Positions 8,543 through 18,418 of a stretch of 46,331 nucleotides of DNA are shown piece by piece; position 1 is the first letter of the stretch; every line of letters starts with the position of its first letter. The notes beneath the pieces are model-generated. The model worked only from the letters and a program-made list of their open reading frames with translations. It did no database searches and had not been told where the DNA came from. Position numbers and translations under genes: made by a program. This DNA is from a virus: the IMG/VR virus record IMGVR_UViG_3300047491_000094, positions 1 to 46,331 of that record, one strand, 5' to 3'.

Positions 8543-10351
8543 ATGACAGCACCCACAAACGTAACATTTACTACAGGCACTACCATTACTAGTGAGTGGT
8601 TAAATGGTGTTAATGATACCATTAATGACAGCACTCAAAATATTACAGGTGCTATTGCTCGTACAATACCAGATAAACTTTCTGACACTATTAATGTCAA
8701 AGATTTTGGTGCAGTTGGAGATGGTGTCACGGATGATACGGCTGCTATTCGTGCCGCATGTTCTTATCTTCAATCTAATGGTGGTGGTCAATTAAACTTT
8801 GAATGTAAAACATATTTAGTATATTCCGATACCAATGACACAAATTATCTTGGAAATTTTAATAGTTTAAATGGAATTAATTTTAATGGTAATGGAGCCA
8901 CATTTTTAATTACAAGAAACTTTAGTTCTAATCAATTAATTTGGATGTTTCAAACACAAGCATGTGTTAATGTTGAATTTTCTAATTTTACTATTGAATC
9001 AACTGGAACAAGAACTTCTATTTATACAGATGGCGTAGGTTTTTTTAAAGATATTCTTGGAAGTTACAATTTTAAATTTTCAAATATCAAAACATATAGC
9101 CTTAGCCAAAGTATTGCATTTAAACCAGAAGGAGTTGGTAATCCTTCAACAAATGTAAACATAGAAAATATGTATGCAGAAAATACAGGTTATCCATTTT
9201 TCTGTGATACAAATGGTTATAATGTAAAAGCACAATATACCACTCAAAGTTGTGGTCGTGGATATTTTTGTTATAATCCTCAAGACCATGATGTTCAGTT
9301 AGTTTCTGATAATAGTCAAGCATTAAGCGATGTTTTATTATATGCTTCTAGTGGTGGAATTTGTCGCAATTTAAAATTAAATTATACTGGTAATACAACA
9401 GATGCTTTAGCTGGCACTCGGTATGCTGTCAGTTTGTATTTTAGAGATGAAATCGCTGCAACCATTGAAAATATTGATTTTAATATTAAAGTATTACGTA
9501 CAGGATTAAATACACCTCACACATCTGCTCTCAATGTTAATAAATTAACTCAGGCTGGAGCACAAGATACCGTTGTTCGTGGACATAAGTTAATTAATTT
9601 TAAATGTTCTGGTTATATGGATACATCAGGAAATCCAATTGGTTTTCTTTCTCAGTATTTTGATGGCGAAACAGTTAAAACAATTGCATTTGAAAATCTA
9701 TGGTTAGGAAATGCTCAATCTACATTTAGATTTGATGGTGTACAAGATGTTGCTGTATTAAAAGATGTTTATTCTGGTGCTTTGATGAACATTTATGGTA
9801 GTGCAAATACTGGTAAAGTTATGTGCGTTGGAGTTGATGCCAATTGTTTAACTTCTGATGCTACAGAAGCAAGTTATGTTGATTATTATTCCTGTAATAT
9901 TCGATTGGCTTCACCGGACAGTTCTAAACAATCAACTATTAATAAAAACTTTTATTCTACAAAGTTAAGTTCTAATTATGTTACTAAATTAATTGGATCG
10001 CCAAACGCTTTATCTTTTGCTGCGGCAGCTTTTAATTCTAATCAAAGTTATGGAAGTACGTTTGTTTCATCTGGAGCAACTACAACATTACTAGATATGT
10101 CAACTATTCTTACAGACAATTCAATTGGTCAAATTGCTTTTGTTGCTGTGACTAATAATATAGCAAGTGCTTTGTGTGCTGTAACTAGAATGGGATCAAC
10201 TTATGCGGTATCTGCTCCATTAAATGCAACAACCGCTGGTACTTGTTCTTTTTCTATGTCTGGTAGCAATTTGCAAATAACAAATAGTACGGGCAGTGGG
10301 GCTACATTTTATCACAGACAAGTAAGAATTTTAGATAACATTGCTTATTAA
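8543..10351 (+). CDS. Tailspike with pectate-lyase-like beta-helix
   Basis: A 602-residue protein. The N-terminus (about 1-50, TAPTNVTFTTGTTITSEWLN) resembles a virion-attachment segment also present in the 101-residue protein at 13990 (S-W-L-N-D-V-N). It is followed by INVKDFGAVGDGVTDDTAAI (about 50-70), the hallmark entry of pectate lyase 3-type beta-helix spikes. The rest is Asn/Thr/Ser-rich repeat strands. Such spikes bind and often degrade surface polysaccharide. The gene is clearly more AT-rich, using TTA for Leu and AAT for Asn, than the capsid genes using CTA. Confidence 0.85.
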   Translation: MTAPTNVTFTTGTTITSEWLNGVNDTINDSTQNITGAIARTIPDKLSDTINVKDFGAVGDGVTDDTAAIRAACSYLQSNGGGQLNFECKTYLVYSDTNDTNYLGNFNSLNGINFNGNGATFLITRNFSSNQLIWMFQTQACVNVEFSNFTIESTGTRTSIYTDGVGFFKDILGSYNFKFSNIKTYSLSQSIAFKPEGVGNPSTNVNIENMYAENTGYPFFCDTNGYNVKAQYTTQSCGRGYFCYNPQDHDVQLVSDNSQALSDVLLYASSGGICRNLKLNYTGNTTDALAGTRYAVSLYFRDEIAATIENIDFNIKVLRTGLNTPHTSALNVNKLTQAGAQDTVVRGHKLINFKCSGYMDTSGNPIGFLSQYFDGETVKTIAFENLWLGNAQSTFRFDGVQDVAVLKDVYSGALMNIYGSANTGKVMCVGVDANCLTSDATEASYVDYYSCNIRLASPDSSKQSTINKNFYSTKLSSNYVTKLIGSPNALSFAAAAFNSNQSYGSTFVSSGATTTLLDMSTILTDNSIGQIAFVAVTNNIASALCAVTRMGSTYAVSAPLNATTAGTCSFSMSGSNLQITNSTGSGATFYHRQVRILDNIAY

Positions 10352-10366
10352 TTAAGGAGAAATAAA

Positions 10367-11488
10367 TTGTCAGATAAAAAAATCTCACAATTAACAGCGG
10401 CAACTACACCGTTAGCCGGAACTGAAGTATTACCTATTGTACAAAGTGGTGTTACTAAACAAGTATCAGTAAATAATCTTACAGCAGGACGAGATGTTAG
10501 CGCAAAAAGTTTATCATTAACCACAACACCATTATCAATTGCAAGTGGTGGTTCAAATGCTACTACATACACAGCACCAGATGGTTATGCAAACTCTGGC
10601 ATTCTTTATTATGATGGTTCTAAATTTTCTACAGATCCAACATTAAATAATTTTTGCTATAGTCCAACATATTCACAATTAAGTGTTAAAAACTTATATG
10701 TTGAAAATTCTTTATTTACCTCTGGTAATGTGGGTGTTTCAACTTCAGTAAGTACTTGGAATGTTAATACAAAAGCACTAGAACTACCTTCTGGAAGTCT
10801 CAATTCATATCTTACAAGTCAATTATACCAAAATCAAAATGCATATACAAATGCTTCTTTGGTTTGGACATATAAAAATACTGGATATGCATCACAATAT
10901 ATACAGTATAATGGTATACATCAATGGAATACTGCACCATCAGGTACAACTGGTGATCCTATTTCCTTTACTACTGGAATGACATTAGATGCTTCTAATA
11001 ATCTAACTGTAAATGCTGGTAACTTAATTATCGGCACATCCGGCAAAGGCATTGACTTTAGTGCTACTGCTAGTGGTAGTGGCACAATGACTTCAGAGTT
11101 GCTTGCTGACTATGAAGAAGGTACTTGGACTCCTACGTTGACTTCAAGTGGAGCCACATTTAGTTATGGTGCTCAATATGGTAGTTATACAAAAATAGGT
11201 CGTCAAGTTACAGCAACATTTCGATTTTATGTGTCTGCATCTGGAACTTTAACTAATTATGTTACCATTTCTGATTTACCATTTGTACCAAGTTCTACAT
11301 ATGGTATGACATACGGTGGTTATGTTATTTTTTCAAATACAACAATTACTCCCTTAATTCAAATTTCTCCTAGTGATGCAAATGCGTACTTAACTGTTGA
11401 AGGGACTGGTGCTGATGCAACCCCATCTTCTCTTGGTATGAGTGGAGTTAATAAATGGCTCAATGGTGTTATTACTTATTTTGTATAA
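10367..11488 (+). CDS. Tail fiber protein (TTG start)
   Basis: A 373-residue protein. The start is TTG 10367, 7 bases after AAGGAG, with no nearby ATG. The N-terminus SDKKISQLTAATTPLAGTEV is the common fiber-attachment motif seen in many phage fibers. The middle is Asn/Ser/Thr-rich, and around 245-290 there is a DYEEGTWTPTLTSSG domain followed by YTKIGRQVTATFRF, a C-terminal receptor-binding module shared among phage fibers. It sits between two beta-helix spikes, so the tail may carry several adhesins. Confidence 0.8.
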   Translation: MSDKKISQLTAATTPLAGTEVLPIVQSGVTKQVSVNNLTAGRDVSAKSLSLTTTPLSIASGGSNATTYTAPDGYANSGILYYDGSKFSTDPTLNNFCYSPTYSQLSVKNLYVENSLFTSGNVGVSTSVSTWNVNTKALELPSGSLNSYLTSQLYQNQNAYTNASLVWTYKNTGYASQYIQYNGIHQWNTAPSGTTGDPISFTTGMTLDASNNLTVNAGNLIIGTSGKGIDFSATASGSGTMTSELLADYEEGTWTPTLTSSGATFSYGAQYGSYTKIGRQVTATFRFYVSASGTLTNYVTISDLPFVPSSTYGMTYGGYVIFSNTTITPLIQISPSDANAYLTVEGTGADATPSSLGMSGVNKWLNGVITYFV

Positions 11489-11497
11489 GGAACAAAT

Positions 11498-13240
11498 ATG
11501 TCTTTAACTAAAGTTCCATATTCGATGATTAGTGGTGAAGTGATCAACGTATTTGATTACATGACCCCTATTCAAATTGCAGCAACAGCAGATCCAAATA
11601 ATACAACAGATGTAACACAAGCTATTCAAGATGCAATGGCTGCTTGTAAAAGTGATACGCCCGGTGTTGGTAATACTTTGTTTTTTCCAGCAGGTACGTT
11701 TTGTTTCAGTGAGTTAGTTGCCGGGTTTGGATTATATACCAACCAAACAATTCGTATTCTTGGTTCTGGTATGCAAAAAACTGTGCTTAAGAATTTAAGT
11801 GCAACAGGTGCTGGTTTACGAGTTGCTGGTGGTACTTGCACTACCATTTCAGATTTGACTATTGATATGAATGGTAGTTCTGGTGTTGGTTTTTATCAAC
11901 CCGGACAATACTCTGTAACTAAAAATATTGAAATTCGCAATCAAGACGTTACTAGTTCAGAGTATTCATTTATTGTTAACGGTTCTTCCGTAGCAACTAT
12001 TGAAAATGTATTTTTAAGCAATGTTGCAAATGGCATTAAAATTGGGCCAATACCAACAAACTATGTAACCATTAATCATGTAATTGTAGGTGTTACAAGT
12101 GGCGTTGCTGTAAATTGTGAGGTTGGTTCAAACATTAGATTTAAAGGTTTGGCTATTGAACCAGATGACACCGTTTCAGCAACACATAATCGATTTATTG
12201 TTGTTGACACTTGTTATCAAATGGATTTTCAAGATGTAACTATTGAAGATGGTTACAACTCTGTATTAAGTCCGGGTGAATATTTTTTAATTCAAGATTC
12301 ATTTAATGTGAATTTTGATAATTGTCGTATTAATCATCATGGTTCAGAAGGGCGTGCTTGGTTTGGAATTGGAACAAACAATCAAGGTGTTTCAATTACA
12401 AATAGTTTGTTTATTGACAACGATATAACTCTCAGCCCAACATATTGGATTAGTCAAAGCGGTGCTACTGCTTCTTACGGTATTACCGTAAAAAATATTA
12501 CAACTTCTTGTGATTCACTTTATAGTATTCAAACACAATCAAATTGTGGTGATGTAGTTGTTGAAAACTGGATTGATACTGATGCTATTGGTTATATTTC
12601 TTTAGGTAGTTTAAACAATAAAGTAGTCAACACAACAAGCAACGTAATTCTTGATAATGCAAATACTAGCAACGTAATTTCTGGCGTATCTGGTACAGTA
12701 ACTGGTACTGCTGTTAGTTCCAATGTATTTGTAAATTTAGACAAACTTAAAGTTACATCATCTATTGTAGGACCAAGCGCAGATGATACGCAATATCTAG
12801 GTTTTACAGCATTGCGTTGGAAAGCCGTGTACGCAGTTAACGGCACAATTCAAACCTCTGATGAACGTGAAAAAACTGAAATTGCAGAATTGTCAGAAAC
12901 AGAAAAAGCTGTTGCTACAAAATTAAAAGGACTTATTCGTAAGTTTAAGTTTAAAGCCGCAGTTGAAGAAAAGGGCAACAATGCTCGTATTCATACAGGT
13001 GTAATTGCTCAAGATGTAAAAGCTGCCTTTGAATCTGAAGGTCTTGATCCATATCAATATGGTGTATTTTGCTATGATGAGTGGGAGCCTGTTTACGAAG
13101 AAAAGTACGAAAATGTTATTACTGAAAACGGAACTGTTGAAAAGGTATTAACTGGTGAAAAAGTACTTGTCAAAGAAAGCGGCAATCGTTTTGGTGTTCG
13201 GTATGATGAACTAGTAGCATTTATTATTGCAGCACTTTAA
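11498..13240 (+). CDS. Tailspike with C-terminal S74 intramolecular chaperone
   Basis: A 580-residue protein. The beta-helix body (about 30-410) has motifs such as FPAGTFCFSEL and SGMQKTVLKNLSATGAGLRV. The C-terminal about 130 residues form a peptidase S74 domain: TSDEREKTEI holds the Ser-Asp cleavage dyad, then ARIHTGVIAQDVKAAFESEG and a final GVRYDELVAFIIAAL. In this family the chaperone trimerises the spike and then cuts itself off. All key positions are present. Codon use is AT-rich like the first spike. Confidence 0.88.
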   Translation: MSLTKVPYSMISGEVINVFDYMTPIQIAATADPNNTTDVTQAIQDAMAACKSDTPGVGNTLFFPAGTFCFSELVAGFGLYTNQTIRILGSGMQKTVLKNLSATGAGLRVAGGTCTTISDLTIDMNGSSGVGFYQPGQYSVTKNIEIRNQDVTSSEYSFIVNGSSVATIENVFLSNVANGIKIGPIPTNYVTINHVIVGVTSGVAVNCEVGSNIRFKGLAIEPDDTVSATHNRFIVVDTCYQMDFQDVTIEDGYNSVLSPGEYFLIQDSFNVNFDNCRINHHGSEGRAWFGIGTNNQGVSITNSLFIDNDITLSPTYWISQSGATASYGITVKNITTSCDSLYSIQTQSNCGDVVVENWIDTDAIGYISLGSLNNKVVNTTSNVILDNANTSNVISGVSGTVTGTAVSSNVFVNLDKLKVTSSIVGPSADDTQYLGFTALRWKAVYAVNGTIQTSDEREKTEIAELSETEKAVATKLKGLIRKFKFKAAVEEKGNNARIHTGVIAQDVKAAFESEGLDPYQYGVFCYDEWEPVYEEKYENVITENGTVEKVLTGEKVLVKESGNRFGVRYDELVAFIIAAL

Positions 13241-13280
13241 TAACAGGTCGGATGACCTATTTGGAAACAAAGGAAATATT

Positions 13281-13538
13281 ATGCTAGAAAAAATTGAAGT
13301 AGTAGATCTTGTTGAGGCTCTTGAAAACGGATATGTTCAAGTACGTACTAAAACTTCTATTCGTGAAGATGGTGTAGAAATTAGCGGCAAGTTTCATCGT
13401 CACGTTGTAGCACCCGGTCAAGATTATTCACAAGAAGATCCACGTGTACAAGCAATTTGCGCTGCTGTTCAAACACCAGAAGTAATTGCTGCTTATCAAG
13501 CTGCTCAAGAGGCTGCTAAACAACAAGTAGCTGAGTAA
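13281..13538 (+). CDS. Small protein downstream of the S74 spike
   Basis: An 85-residue protein starting at ATG 13281 behind AAAGGAAA. An upstream in-frame extension lacks a ribosome site and overlaps the spike gene. It contains VEALENGYVQVRTKTSIRED and a C-terminal Ala/Gln helix. Proteins of this type often follow spike genes and are thought to help fiber assembly or simply ride along. Function unproven. Confidence 0.65.
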   Translation: MLEKIEVVDLVEALENGYVQVRTKTSIREDGVEISGKFHRHVVAPGQDYSQEDPRVQAICAAVQTPEVIAAYQAAQEAAKQQVAE

Positions 13539-13543
13539 TAGTC

Positions 13544-13990
13544 ATGGATCACAATGATCTTTACTACATACCCGGATCGTGGAATGTCATTTGTGATAGT
13601 TGTGGTCGAAAGATTAAAGCCAGCGAAGCAAAACAACGATGGGATGGTTTGATTGTTTGCCCTGAAGATTTTGAGATGCGTCAACCCCAAGACTTTGTTA
13701 AGGCTAGAGCAGACAAGATTACTGTCCCATTTACTCGCCCACGACCAACTGATGTATATGTATTTAGTTGTTCTTTACTTACATCTAGTGGTGTTGCTGA
13801 TGTTGGTGTAGCAGATTGTGCACAGGCTGATAATAGTGCGTATTATAATCAATTCATTTATGATTTAACATACAACTATCCAGACTGGCAAAAACAATAC
13901 TGTACTCCAACAACACGTACTGCAATTGCTGGTATTGGTTATGCTGGTTGTATGACTGCTGGCTATAATTTACAAGGATATCAAATATAA
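13544..13990 (+). CDS. Virion-associated protein with N-terminal zinc-ribbon-like motif
   Basis: A 148-residue protein. Residues 17-41 carry CDSCGRKIKASEAKQRWDG and then VCPEDF, a half-complete zinc ribbon (C-x-x-C ... C-P-E-D, the fourth Cys replaced by Asp). Then comes RQPQDFVKARADK, a signature I know from small structural proteins of podoviruses. The C-terminal half is Tyr/Ala-rich. It overlaps the next gene by one base (TAATG). The structural role is inferred. Confidence 0.6.
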   Translation: MDHNDLYYIPGSWNVICDSCGRKIKASEAKQRWDGLIVCPEDFEMRQPQDFVKARADKITVPFTRPRPTDVYVFSCSLLTSSGVADVGVADCAQADNSAYYNQFIYDLTYNYPDWQKQYCTPTTRTAIAGIGYAGCMTAGYNLQGYQI

Positions 13991-14295
13991 TGGCTAACAC
14001 TACATTCGTCGATTCACAGACACCAGTTGTAGCCTCGTGGCTTAATGATGTAAATGATTTTGTTTACTCATACATTCCACCTAGTGGTTCACGACCACAA
14101 GGACAGGTAACTGCTACAGCAGGTCAGACAATCTTCACGGTTCCGTTTACTTATACTACTGGTACTAACATGCTTAATGTTTGTATCAACGGCATTCGTC
14201 AAATCTTAGGTTCAAGCTATAACGAAACTAATCAAACAACTGTGACTTTTACAGAAGCAGTTCCTGTTAATGCTGTTGTTCAATTCTACGTTTAA
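13990..14295 (+). CDS. Small tail structural protein
   Basis: A 101-residue protein with an N-terminus VDSQTPVVASWLNDVNDFVY, a virion-binding segment similar to the start of the spike at 8543. A beta-rich C-terminal half follows (GQTIFTVPFTYTTGTNMLNV), typical of short tail fiber domains that pack on a base. It may be an adaptor or truncated fiber. It starts inside the previous stop codon. Confidence 0.65.
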   Translation: MANTTFVDSQTPVVASWLNDVNDFVYSYIPPSGSRPQGQVTATAGQTIFTVPFTYTTGTNMLNVCINGIRQILGSSYNETNQTTVTFTEAVPVNAVVQFYV

Positions 14296-14304
14296 GGAGA
14301 TACT

Positions 14305-15003
14305 ATGACTACTTCAGGTACATATGACTTCTCCATTAATCGTGATCAACTAATCACAGGTGCACTGCGTCTTGCTGGTGTTATTGCACAGGGAGAAACT
14401 CCTAGTGCATCACAGGTAAGCGATGCTGCTACTACACTTAATATGATGGTTAAAGCATGGATGGCAGATGGTATGCCACTCTGGGCTATTCGTACTGTTA
14501 CTATTACACCAGTAGCAAATCAAAACACATACACATACGATACACCAAAACTACTTAAACCATTACAAGCATGGAATCGTCAGACTTCTAGTCAAGTAGA
14601 TATTCCAATGCGAATGATCTCTCGTCAAGAGTACAACATTCTAGGTAACAAAAGTACTACTGGTAATCCAATTCAGTTGTTCTTTAATCCAAATCTAAGT
14701 ACAACTGAAATCAAACTATTCCCTACACCGGACAGCACTGCTGCTGCTCAAAATGTAATCTACATTGTAGCACAAGTTCCTTATCAGGATTTTGATTCTG
14801 CTACAGATACTCCAGACTTTCCACAAGAATGGTATGAAGCTATCAAGTATGGTCTAGCAGTACGTTTAGCTGGTGAATATAATATTGATATTGAAACTCG
14901 TCGTACTCTAGTTGCAGAAGCTACAGCAATTAAGAACGAAGCACTAAGCTTTGGTACAGAAGAGAATTCACTGTACTTCCAACGGGATTGGAGATCATGG
15001 TGA
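14305..15003 (+). CDS. Head-completion / tail adaptor protein (P22 gp4-like)
   Basis: A 232-residue protein. The N-terminal helical part INRDQLITGALRLAGVIAQG and SDAATTLNMMVKAWMADG matches the gp4-type adaptor that binds under the portal ring in podoviruses. The following YDTPKLLKPLQAWNRQTSSQ and WYEAIKYGLAVRLAGEYNID continue the family pattern. It acts in closing the filled head and attaching the tail. The next gene's ATG overlaps its stop (TGATG). Confidence 0.78.
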   Translation: MTTSGTYDFSINRDQLITGALRLAGVIAQGETPSASQVSDAATTLNMMVKAWMADGMPLWAIRTVTITPVANQNTYTYDTPKLLKPLQAWNRQTSSQVDIPMRMISRQEYNILGNKSTTGNPIQLFFNPNLSTTEIKLFPTPDSTAAAQNVIYIVAQVPYQDFDSATDTPDFPQEWYEAIKYGLAVRLAGEYNIDIETRRTLVAEATAIKNEALSFGTEENSLYFQRDWRSW

Positions 15004-15251
15004 TGCATCAAGAATGTCCAAGCGATGAACATATTGGTGCTCTATATAATAAGATTCACGAGATTGATAAACGGGTTACTCTAGTAGAACAATCACTAGA
15101 AGAACTGACAGAGATTAAATCTGATGTCCATGCAATTAAACAAATCCTTGAACAAGGTCGTGGCATGTTTAAAACAGCACAGTTTATTGTATGGGTCATT
15201 GGACCTATTCTTGGTTTTATTTATTGGGTTAAGAATCACGTAACACTTTAA
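15003..15251 (+). CDS. Small membrane protein with coiled coil and one TM helix
   Basis: About 82 residues. A coiled-coil-like segment (EIDKRVTLVEQSLEELTEIK) is followed by a single C-terminal membrane helix (FIVWVIGPILGFIYWV). Starts at 14997 and 15003 are both possible. I choose 15003 because it overlaps the previous stop and lies 10 bases after GGAG. It could be a spanin or holin-related protein, or a virion membrane-contact protein. It sits away from the lysis cassette, so the role is uncertain. Confidence 0.6.
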   Translation: MHQECPSDEHIGALYNKIHEIDKRVTLVEQSLEELTEIKSDVHAIKQILEQGRGMFKTAQFIVWVIGPILGFIYWVKNHVTL

Positions 15252-15261
15252 GGAGGCTCTT

Positions 15262-17085
15262 GTGGCTACTGCACAACCTAACGCTTTAAAATCTTTGCGA
15301 GTGCCATTAGTCGGCGGTTTCTTAAATCGTAATGGTGAGGCTAACACAGACCAACGTTTTATTAACTGTTATCCTGAATCTGTTAAAGCACCAATTAGTG
15401 ATCAAAAGAAAATATACTTAGTACAACGTCCCGGTATTACACCTATTGCTACTATTGATACTGTCAATGAAGCACGTGGTCTTAAGTATTGGAATAATAA
15501 CTACTACACTGTATATGGTAACAAACTAAAGAAAACAACAAGTGGTGGTGTTACTACAGATTTAAAAACACTAACAACATCTACTGGTGAATGTGCATTT
15601 GAACTTGGTACTGTACCTGAAGGTAACGTTCTTTGTTTAGCTGATGGTGAATATGTTTATGTTATCGAAGCTGATGATACTGTAACACAAGTACCTCTTG
15701 TTCTTGATGATTGGGAAGCTAGTACAGCATATGTTGCTGGTGATCGTATTAAACCAACAACAGCAACTGGTTATTACTATCAAGCATTAGATGCTGGTAC
15801 GTCAGATAGCACAGAACCAACATGGCCTATTTTCATTGGTGAAACTGTTGTTGATAATGACATTACTTGGGAAGCTAAAGGTTATCTAAACGATGCTGGT
15901 GCTTGGCAAGCAAGTTATGATTATCAAATTGGACAGCAAATCTCTGTAACAGTTGGTGGTACAGCATATCTATTTGGTATTTCTGTAGCTGGTCAGTCTG
16001 GTGGTTCTGAACCTGATTGGTCTATTACTACAGGACAAAGCACAACAGATAATGAAGTTGTTTGGACATGTCTAGGACCATTCCTTGACGATGCTCCACC
16101 TAAGTATCATAAACCTAGCTTTGCATTTATGGATGGGTATCTATTCCTTATCCTAAAGAAAGCTGATGGTTCAGATTCTGCTGATATCTACAACTGTGAT
16201 GTGGATAATCCATACTCATGGAATCCAGTAAACTTTATTGTTGCAGAACAGTTCCCTGACAACCTACAAGCACTTGCTCGTCAGAACAACATGCTAGTGG
16301 CTTTCGGTGATACTAGTACAGAGTTCTTCTATGATGCAGGGAATGCCTCAGGAACACCCCTAGCGCGCAACACAAGCTACACATTACAAGTAGGTATAGC
16401 TGCCCCTTACGCCTTATATCAAAATGAGAAGTTCTGTTTGTTCATTGGACAATCACAGTCAGGTGGTCGTGCAGTTTGGATGCTTGATGGTTTCGTACCT
16501 AAAAAAGTATCAGACGAATATATTGAACGTATTATTGATACACTAACACACGATGAGATTATGAATGTATCTGGCTTTGGTCTACGTACCAATGGTCATT
16601 TATTTTACACAATCTATTTACCAGACTTTGCTCTTGTATATGATTTAGAAGAACGTATGTGGTGGGAATCTACTGCTGTTGATGTTCTACAAATGACAGA
16701 CGATGATTCAGGTAAAGCAATCATTCAAAGTAAAACAACAGGTAAGATTTACTATGTAGATCCTAGTGTTGGTACAGACGATGGTACTCCTATTGAAATG
16801 CAAGCTTATACTTTGAAATATGACTTTGACAGTATGAACTTAAAATCAATGCAGGGGATTCACGTAGTTTGTGATCAGGTTGGTACTAATACCACAATGC
16901 AATTACGATGGAGTGATGATGATTACCGTACATGGTCAGATTGGCGAACTCTTAACTTTAATCCACGTGCATACTTTTCTAATCTGGGTTCTTTTAGACG
17001 CAGGGCGTTCAATCTTAAATACTCAGGTGGTTTACCTGCAAGATTTGAGGCGTTTGAGTTTGACGTAAGACTCTGGAAGGCTTAA
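15262..17085 (+). CDS. Tail / DNA-stabilisation protein (P22 gp10-like)
   Basis: A 607-residue protein with GTG start 15262 behind AAGGAGG. Family-typical segments are GFLNRNGEANTDQRFINCYP (about 18-38), VQRPGITPI, RQNNMLVAFGDTSTEFFYD, and FIGQSQSGGRAVWMLDGF followed by YIERIIDTL. Such proteins form the tail hub below the adaptor and keep packaged DNA inside. Residues 150-280 contain two related beta segments (WEASTAYVAGDRIKPT and WQASYDYQIGQQISVT), i.e. carbohydrate-binding-type repeats inserted in the hub. Confidence 0.8.
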   Translation: MATAQPNALKSLRVPLVGGFLNRNGEANTDQRFINCYPESVKAPISDQKKIYLVQRPGITPIATIDTVNEARGLKYWNNNYYTVYGNKLKKTTSGGVTTDLKTLTTSTGECAFELGTVPEGNVLCLADGEYVYVIEADDTVTQVPLVLDDWEASTAYVAGDRIKPTTATGYYYQALDAGTSDSTEPTWPIFIGETVVDNDITWEAKGYLNDAGAWQASYDYQIGQQISVTVGGTAYLFGISVAGQSGGSEPDWSITTGQSTTDNEVVWTCLGPFLDDAPPKYHKPSFAFMDGYLFLILKKADGSDSADIYNCDVDNPYSWNPVNFIVAEQFPDNLQALARQNNMLVAFGDTSTEFFYDAGNASGTPLARNTSYTLQVGIAAPYALYQNEKFCLFIGQSQSGGRAVWMLDGFVPKKVSDEYIERIIDTLTHDEIMNVSGFGLRTNGHLFYTIYLPDFALVYDLEERMWWESTAVDVLQMTDDDSGKAIIQSKTTGKIYYVDPSVGTDDGTPIEMQAYTLKYDFDSMNLKSMQGIHVVCDQVGTNTTMQLRWSDDDYRTWSDWRTLNFNPRAYFSNLGSFRRRAFNLKYSGGLPARFEAFEFDVRLWKA

Positions 17086-17086
17086 C

Positions 17087-18367
17087 ATGGCTTTACGAAA
17101 TAACTTTGTACTACCACCACCGCCTAATCCTGACGAAGATATTAATGGGTACTCATGGCGAGATTGGTTTCGTCAGCTACGTGATTATATTGTAAACAAA
17201 GGTACAATCCTGTGGAGTCAAATTGATTTCACAGGATCTAACATTACTGATATTCTTACTCGTAGACATAACGATCTACAAGTAATACAAGGTGGTGCTT
17301 CTAATCAATATTATCATCTAACTAGTCCTGAATATACAGGTACAGGTAGTGGAGTATTTGTACGTAAAACTAATCCTACACTAGAATCACCTAATACAGA
17401 CAATGTAGATTTTAGTACTTCTAGTGGATCTCCTACATATGCTGAAGGTCGTGTGTTTTATGATAATGTAAATAAAGCATTAGCATATTACAACGATGCA
17501 AGTGATGTTACTGTACAGGTAGGACAAGAGAATATTGTTCGTGTATATAACAATACTGGTAGCACTATTCTTAATGGTCAAGTCTGTTATATCAATGGTG
17601 CATCAGGTGCTTTCCCTACAGTAGCATTAGCCAAAGCAGATTCAAGCACTACTAGTCAAGCAACACTTGGTATTTGTACAGCAGATATTGATACTGGTGG
17701 TTATGGTTATATTACTACTGATGGTATTGTGCATGATATAAATACTAATGGTATGACAGCAGGTGCTACAGTATATCTCTCTGCTGCAACTGCTGGTGCG
17801 TATACTACAACTGCTCCACTACAACCAAGCTATGCTATTGTAGTTGGTTATGTGACAGAAGTAAGTGCAACCACTGGTGCTATATATGTACAGATTGATA
17901 GACTACCTTGGTTTCCAAATGGTGAGATTCGTCTAACTGCTGCATCCACAGCATTACCTACAACACCCACAATATTTACATCACCTTCTGTAGTAACAGA
18001 ACAGGGTATGAGTTATGATAATGCTACAGGTGTTCTTACTATCAATGTAAGTGGTTCGTATGCTTTATCACATACATTTAACTGTTCTCCTTCGGCTGCT
18101 AATAAGAAAGTATATTTCTATGTAGAGGAATCTACAGATGGTGGTAGCACTTGGGTGATTGCTAGATATAGTGCAAGACAATTAGAACTTATTAATGGTA
18201 CAGAAACACAACTTACTATTGTAGGTTCTAGATATTATGCTATGGGTACAAAGATTAGATACTATCTTTGGGGTGATGCAACTGTGACATTAAAGACTAC
18301 AGATCTACCGGGTACTACCGCAGGTACTGTAACACTTCCAGCATATCGTCTAACTTTGGCTGGTTGA
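17087..18367 (+). CDS. Structural protein, tail or head fiber-like
   Basis: A 426-residue protein. The N-terminus has a Pro run and SWRDWFRQLRDYIVNKG, a helix used for virion anchoring. It is followed by HNDLQVIQGGASNQYYHLTS, a Gly/Gln/Tyr fiber-neck motif common in phage fiber proteins. Next is RVYNNTGSTILNGQVCYING, typical of phage beta-domain structural proteins, and the C-terminal 150 residues form a beta sandwich (TFNCSPSAANKKVYFYVEES). Its stop codon lies inside the -35 element of the next promoter. Confidence 0.7.
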   Translation: MALRNNFVLPPPPNPDEDINGYSWRDWFRQLRDYIVNKGTILWSQIDFTGSNITDILTRRHNDLQVIQGGASNQYYHLTSPEYTGTGSGVFVRKTNPTLESPNTDNVDFSTSSGSPTYAEGRVFYDNVNKALAYYNDASDVTVQVGQENIVRVYNNTGSTILNGQVCYINGASGAFPTVALAKADSSTTSQATLGICTADIDTGGYGYITTDGIVHDINTNGMTAGATVYLSAATAGAYTTTAPLQPSYAIVVGYVTEVSATTGAIYVQIDRLPWFPNGEIRLTAASTALPTTPTIFTSPSVVTEQGMSYDNATGVLTINVSGSYALSHTFNCSPSAANKKVYFYVEESTDGGSTWVIARYSARQLELINGTETQLTIVGSRYYAMGTKIRYYLWGDATVTLKTTDLPGTTAGTVTLPAYRLTLAG

Positions 18368-18392
18368 CAATGTTGTATAAATCTGGTACAAT
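18364..18392 (+). promoter_or_regulatory. Consensus sigma-70 promoter
   Basis: TTGACA (18364-18369), 17-base spacer, TACAAT (18387-18392): a perfect -35 and a five-of-six -10 at ideal spacing. Transcription would start near 18399 and enter the gene at 18419. It sits in the only real gap between structural genes in this part of the arm. Confidence 0.75.
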
Positions 18393-18418
18393 ACTCATAT
18401 ATACTTTGAAAGATAAAT

